A stretch of DNA of 64,000 bases from Notamacropus eugenii (taxonomy: Eukaryota; Chordata; Mammalia; Diprotodontia; Macropodidae), in assembly GCF_028372415.1 (NCBI RefSeq), contig NC_092872.1, positions 393,875,853-393,939,852 of the forward strand, in the 5' to 3' direction. Shown in pieces: positions 58,449 through 64,000 of the stretch (position 1 is its first letter; the number at the start of each line of letters is the position of its first letter). Made by a program: the position numbers and the translations under genes. Below the pieces are notes generated by a model. That model did no database searches. It was given only the letters and a program-made list of their open reading frames with translations, and was not told where the DNA came from.

Positions 58449-60211
58449 CGTTGGTTCTCACACTTTTTGGTCTTAGGAAACATTTACACTTTTAAAAATT
58501 ATTGAAGAGGTAAAAAACCTTTTGTTTATGTGAGTTCTAGTTATCGTTATTTACTGTATTAAACCTTTCAAACTGATAAAATTTAAAATATCTACTTATT
58601 AATTCATTAAAATAATAAACTCATTATATATTATTTTTTTAAAATGAAAAACAACTATATTTCCAAAGGAAAAATTATGAAAAGAGTGGCATTGTTTATA
58701 CATTTCTGCTAATCACTTCAATGCCTGTCTTACTAGAAGACAGATGGATTTTCATATCTGTTTCTATGTTCAATTTATGTTTTGTGATGTTATTTTGTTT
58801 TAAGTATATTATGAAAATCTGTACTCACAGTGATATGTCCTTAGCGAATGGGCTATTTTATTAGTATTTCAGATAATTATGGATATTCTTCTTTTAAACT
58901 ATGCCAAAAACCTATATTTATCTTTTTGAAATAATACCAACATTCAACAAGAAATAATTTCTTAAAGATTAGCTACAATGTGGAGTCTGAAACTATGTTA
59001 ATAAACTTTTTATAATTTCATTAAGAATAATTGATCTGCCTTGCACTCTAAAAGGTTTTCATTCATATACATTTTGCAACATCTTATAGTGGTTGTTTAT
59101 TAAATGCTGCTCACTGAATTGGGTAATTTTTTTCAAATGTGTACATGTTTCATTCTACAAAATCAAAAAATTAAATTTGTCATTATCACCACTGACTTCA
59201 TCAGAAAGTATTTAAAGATGGGGACGTCATTAAACTCAGAATGATAGATAACACACTTTGCAAAATTCTGATTTTGGCATGAAAGTTCAAATTTTTTATC
59301 ACTGAAAAAATCTGGCAGTTGTTTCCCTTAAAATGACTATTTTACTTCATTTTTGAAAATGTATGCAAAATACCAAAGTCAAAACAACCAGAGTCTGTCA
59401 ATTGTTCTTTCAGGTAAAAATAATATTCTATAAAAAAAAACCCAAAACACTCTAGTGAAGCTTCCAACTCAAGCAATTAAACAAGTTCTTTTACTGGAGA
59501 CAAACATCATGCTTCAATGAGCTGCAGAATGCTTTATCCTTACTTCTCACTTCATCATGCAGAATATTAAAAAATGTGTTTGCAGAAGTCAAGATTTATT
59601 TTTAAAAAAGTTGCTTTATCAAGGATATGTTTAAAGTAAAACTGGCATTTATATATTTGTTCATGTATTTATCTTTTTGTTTACTTGTTACAAATGCATG
59701 ATAGTAAAGTGTAAAATTACTACTAGTATAATGAGGGACAGTTACCTTCATTTGTGCTAGCGTTGCAATATTTTTACTAACCATTGCCAATGTAAATGTC
59801 AGCATGGTTCCTCCACCTCTCCTCAGGATAAACCATGATATTCCAAATGGTATTCAACATCGAATACTTCAGCACTCCTTCTGTTTGGCACTAGGCTTTC
59901 ACATGAAAGGAGATCTTCCTTGGATGATTAGGTAGCGCTGATACTAAACAATTACAAGAAAAATAGTAAGCCCAACCACATATGTAGATTTATTGGGCAG
60001 AAGTACAACTCTACAAATGGAATATTAATTCACTCTTCACATGTGTAGTCAGATCTTTAATTCACAGGTCATGTAGACTCTCAAAAAACTCCACTGTATG
60101 CAAGTGAGTGAATGAGAGCCAAAAAGTCAAGTAACACCTTAATATTACTATGAAAATAGTTCGGAACTTGCAATCTCCTGTAAAGTTTGTCCTGGACTTT
60201 GAGAACCACTG
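58449..60211. mobile_element. hAT (Charlie-like) DNA transposon, non-coding
   Basis: About 1.76 kb with imperfect inverted ends: GTTGGTTCTCACACTTTTTGG on the left and the complement of CTTTGAGAACCACTG on the right (consensus end CAGTGGTTCTCA). The interior has TTATGAAAAGAGTGGCATTG and AGAAGACAGATGGATTTTCATATCTG, and near the end GAATGAGAGCCAAAAAG. No transposase frame is visible. The flanks, CACTAGTG and CTCTCATC, are not a convincing 8-bp duplication. The family name is my recognition of end type and style only. Confidence 0.72.
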
Positions 60212-60340
60212 CTCTCATCCCACTCATATCTGACACATTCTATCTATAACAGCCTCAGCAAGAGACTGCTCAACCTCTACTTGAAGATTTCCGGGGAAAA
60301 GGAACCTACTGTCTTCTCAAATATCCTGTTCCACTTGTGT
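60212..60340 (-). mobile_element. CR1/L3 LINE 3' end, right fragment, antisense
   Basis: CTATAACAGCCTCAGCAAG, CTACTTGAAGATTTCC, GGAACCTACTGTCTTC and ATCCTGTTCCACTT match the order seen at 2428-2795. It and 58409-58448 are one element split by the hAT insertion. Confidence 0.65.
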
Positions 60341-60740
60341 TTACAATTTACTTAGTGTCTATTTTCATTTCTAGGTACTTTACTGAACATTTTTCTCTGT
60401 ATTTTTCAAAGGTTTGGAAGTTGTTGTTTATATGGCTATAGTCAATGAATATTCTGTTCTTTTGGTTGTGCTTTCTTTATCCTGTATCACTTAATATGGC
60501 TTCTCCTTTTTTCTTTATGTTCTTCATAATTGCCACTCTGGAAACAGAATATTCCATTATGTTTATATACAACGCTTTAATTATCTGTCCCCTAATTGCC
60601 AAATGTATAGTTTTCAGAGATTTTTTTATGTCACAAATAATACTGCTAGAAATAGTTTTCTATAGATTAGGTAAATGTAGGTCTTTTGTATTCCCCAGTC
60701 AATAATATTCTTAGTGTATAATCTTAAGGAATCTAAACTT
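60341..60740. other. Unannotated sequence
   Basis: No repeat or gene recognised; the frame at 60445-60705 is an AT-rich chance frame. Confidence 0.4.
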
Positions 60741-60741
60741 T

Positions 60742-61255
60742 AATTCAATTCAGTAAACATTTATTAATCATATACTATGTTCCAGGTACTATGTTAAGTG
60801 CTGAGGATACAACAAGAAGACCTCAAGGAACTTGCAGTCCAGTGGGGGTAGGGGACAACATGCTAGCAAATATATACAAAGCAGATGTCTACAGAATAAA
60901 TAGAAAATAATTAGCAGAGATAAGGATTGAGGTAAGCACTGAAATTAAGAGGATTTAGGGGAAGTCTCCCTCCTACAGGAAGATGGTACTTAAAAAAAGT
61001 CAGTAAGGTAAGTAGTTGGAGTGGAGGAAGATGGGCATTCTGAGCATGGAGGAAAGCCAGAGAGAATGCTCAGAGCCTAGAGATGGAGTATCTTACTCAT
61101 GGAGCAGTTAGGAGGCAATGCTACTGGATCTAACAGTGCTTGTTGGACGTGTAAGATGTAAGAAGAGTGGAAGAGCAGTTGAAGAATACACAGAGTAGGA
61201 CCATATTGAATGTGTGAATTTTGAGGCTGTTGAGAAATCAAATTTCAAGATACCT
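60742..61255 (-). mobile_element. L2 LINE 3' half, antisense
   Basis: TTCAATTCAGTAAACATTTATTAATC, GTACTATGTTAAGTGCTGAGG, CCTCAAGGAACTTGCAGTCC, AGAATGCTCAGAGCCTAGAGATGG and GGAGGCAATGCTACTGGATC. Confidence 0.8.
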
Positions 61256-61444
61256 GAAGAAGGCAAAGATGACCAAATGACTGGAAGAAATTATGACTAA
61301 TTTTAAAACTGGATAAAAATAGTGATCAAGAGAACATTAACTAAAAAGTATATTTAAAAAGAGGACATTGATGCTTCCTGACTCATATAACTGTTTCTTG
61401 ACTACCATAAAATATTTATTAAAATCATCTATAGTCAAATTGAA

Positions 61445-63407
61445 CATATTCTTTTTTTAGCTTTTATTTAGTATTTTATTTTTTGCCAGTTGCATATAAA
61501 ACAATTTTAACATCATTCTTAAAATTTTGCATTCCAAATTCTCTCCCTTCCTCCCTCCCCACTGCCTCATTAAGAAGGCAAGAAATTTGATAGAGGTTGT
61601 ACATGTGTAGTTATGCAAAACATGTCCATAATAGCCATGTTGTGAAAGAAAACACAAATAAAAACAACCTAAAGTAAAAAAAAAAAGTGTACTTCAATCT
61701 GTGTTCAGACACCATCAGTTCTTTCTCTGGGAATGAGCACCACTTTTTATCATAAGTCCTTCAGAGTTGTCTTGGATCATTGTATTGTTGAGAATAGCCA
61801 AATTATTCGCAATTGGTCATATTACAATATTGCTGTTACATTCTATACAGTACATTTCACTTTGCATTTGCCCATGAAAGTCTTTCCAGGCTTTTCTGAG
61901 AGCATCTTCCTCATCATTTCTTATACTACAGTAGTATTCCATCCTAATCACATACTACAATTTGTTCAGCTATTCCCCAGTTGATGGATTACCCTTAAAT
62001 TTCTAATTCTTTATCTCCAGAAAAAAGTTTCTATAAATAAAAAAGGACATTTAGGTCCTTTTTCTTTTTTTCATAAATCTCTTTTGGGATACAGACCTAG
62101 TTGTTGTATTGCTGGGTCAAAGGGCATGCATTGTTTTTATAGCCCTTTGAGTATAGTTTCAAATTACTCTACAGAATGGATGAATCTGTTCACAACACCA
62201 CCAAAAGTGCATTAAAGTTTCATTTTTCCCATATCCCCTCCAACATTTATCATTTACCTTTTCTGTCCTATTAACCAGTCTAAGATGTATGAAGTATTAC
62301 CTCAGAATTGTTTGAATTTACTTTTTTTCAATTAATAGTGAGTTAGAGTATTTTTCATATGGCCATAGATAGCTTTGATTACTTCATCTGAAAACTGATC
62401 ATCTTTTGATGATTTTTCAACTTAGGAATGGCTCTTATTTTTTATAAATTTGATTCTGTTCTCCATATGTTGGAGAAATTAGACCTTTATCAGAGAAACT
62501 TGCTTCAAAATTTTTTTTCACAGTAATTATTACTAACTGTATTTCCCTGCATCCTATTACCATCCCCATTTATTCTATTTTCTCTCCTTTCACCCTGTCT
62601 CTCCTCAAAAGTATTTTACTTCTAACTACCCCTTCTCCCAATCTACCATCCCTTCTAGTAGTTCTTCCCTTTCTCTTATCCCCTCCCTCTCCTATTTTCT
62701 TGTAAGTTAAGATAAAATTCTATTCTCAATTAAGTGTGTATGTTATTTCTTCTTTGAGCCAATTTTGATGAGAGTGCGGTTCACTCACTCCTCCTCACCT
62801 TCCCTCTCTTTCCCTCCATAGTAAAAAAGCTTTCTCTTGCCTCTTTTATGAAATAATTTGCCTCATTCCACCTCTCCCTTTCTCTTTCTCCCAGCACATT
62901 CCACTCTCCCCCCTTAATTTTATTTTATATAATATCCTTTCACATTCCACTCAGACCTGTGCCCTCTATCTATACTCTTTCTAAGTACCATAATAATAAA
63001 AAGGTCATATGAAGTACATTATCATTTTTTCCATGTGAGAATGTAAATAGTTTAAAATTATAAAGTCCCATTTGATTTCTCTTTCCTGTTTACCTTTTTA
63101 TACTTCTATTGTAGCTTGTAGTCAAATATCTCTCCTTTACCTGGGAACTCTGGAATTTGGTTATAATATTCCTCAGATTTTTCATCTTGGGATCTCTTTC
63201 AGAGATTCCAAATCTCTCACCCTAGTGCAACAAACCTTTCCTGCCAACCTTCCAAGTTGTCTTGGGCTGGAAATTTGTTTCACACTGTCATTTTATGCAT
63301 TTGCATCTCTAGAATTTGTTTGGGATCATTTTTAAAAGGTATTTGGAAGGGTTTGAGGATAGCTCAGATGAGTCACTGTTTTTACTGTGCCATTGGTTCC
63401 ACTCCAT
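61445..63407 (-). mobile_element. L1/HAL1-type LINE with internal deletions, antisense
   Basis: Right to left: a 5' end near 63407 (reverse complement of GCCATTGGTTCC), a short 5' UTR to 63220, then a jump to ORF1 (CTGGGAACTCTGGAATTTGG at about 63141), the polypyrimidine-like region (63060-62520), a jump to the ORF2 end/3' UTR (62510-61700; TTGCTGGGTCAAAGGGCATG near 62110), and the 3' terminus at 61445. Most of ORF2 and part of ORF1 are missing. Confidence 0.75.
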
Positions 63408-63559
63408 GTGTATCTTTCTGAACATATTCTTAAAATATTAATCAACTTTTTCCATACACTTTTTAGGTACCAAGATTCTGAAGTTGTTTCTTCTCTGTTA
63501 GAACATTAGCCTTTCATCATTACGTGGCTGCTTTCTGTTTCTCAAATGAATTTACCTTA

Positions 63560-64000
63560 CTCTTCTATCTAGACATATTCATATGTGAAATTTTTCATTC
63601 AGTTATGGTCTTTTCATCAGAAATTCTCTCTTCTATTAGAGTTCCATTTGCCCTCCACCCCCATAATTTTATACTCAACTTTGCAGAACATAGTTATTCT
63701 TCGTTATAAGACTGTCTATTTTACTTTCTGGAATATTGTATTCCAAGATCTCTTCTAGTTTTTAGTAAAAGCTTTCAGCTTCTTCTGTTATCCTAACTAT
63801 GAATGCTTAATATTTGAGTTATTCTTTATTGATACTTGTGTTTTTTTTTGTCTGTTTGTTTTCCCTTTGACTTGGTAGCTCAGGATTTGGCTATGACATT
63901 CCTGGGACTTTTGCTTTTGAGATTTCTTCCAGGAGGCACATGATAGACTCTACCTTTATTTTTTCTGCTTTTAATAGATGTGGGAAGTTTTCATTTATGA
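63560..64000 (-). mobile_element. L1 ORF1 fragment, antisense, continues beyond the window
   Basis: GGTCTTTTCATCAGAAATTC, TTTCTGGAATATTGTATTCC, CTCAGGATTTGGCTATGACATTCC and TGAGATTTCTTCCAGGAGGCAC are ORF1 landmarks of an older L1 family, with a decayed frame. Confidence 0.7.

Overview
The window looks like AT-rich, CpG-poor intergenic or intronic DNA from a marsupial (metatherian) nuclear genome. I found no functional protein-coding gene, no exon with convincing splice context and no CpG island. The marsupial assignment rests on three things seen together: several L1-type LINEs with long polypyrimidine/polypurine inter-ORF and 3' regions, a BovB-type RTE LINE beside a tRNA-derived SINE that shares the RTE 3' end, and many old L2, MIR and CR1/L3 copies with no Alu or B1. 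I cannot tell which marsupial it is. Family names come from recognition of sequence, not from a database search.

Layout. 1-8.3 kb: two microsatellite or purine tracts, old MIR/L2/CR1 copies, a small hAT-like MITE (5868-6087), an L2 3' half (6160-6830) and a repeat-poor stretch (about 3.1-5.2 kb) that looks like conserved noncoding DNA. 8.3-10.3 kb: a decayed BovB/RTE ORF2 followed by a SINE with the same 3' tail. 10.3-15.8 kb: mostly unrecognised sequence with one good CTCF-like motif. 15.8-21 kb: a long reverse-strand L2, then a reverse-strand L1. 21-28.4 kb: old SINE/L2 copies, a (GT)n, a probable solo LTR splitting an older LINE, and MIRs. 28.4-32.4 kb: an L1 arranged sense-antisense-sense, abutting a reverse-strand LINE of another clade. 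33.6-37.4 kb: a reverse-strand ORF1-bearing L1/HAL1-like element with two consecutive L1 5' regions. 37.4-48.2 kb: L2, MIR and LINE 3' ends, microsatellites, a 7SL RNA pseudogene (45887-46112) and a SINE with a target-site duplication. 48.2-53.7 kb: a nearly full-length but decayed reverse-strand L1. 53.7-61.3 kb: L2, MIR, and a hAT-like transposon nested in a CR1/L3 copy. 61.4-64 kb: two more reverse-strand L1 pieces, the second running off the window.

No genes work together here. The content is a record of retrotransposition: autonomous LINEs (L1, L2, CR1/L3, BovB-RTE), the SINEs they mobilised, a retroviral LTR, hAT DNA transposons and microsatellites. The longest reading frames are LINE remnants: an L1 ORF2 endonuclease at 29899-30633 and L1 ORF1 pieces near 31.1 and 35.5 kb. 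I did not find an undescribed biological system. The most interesting items are rearranged or nested insertions and a few candidate regulatory stretches.
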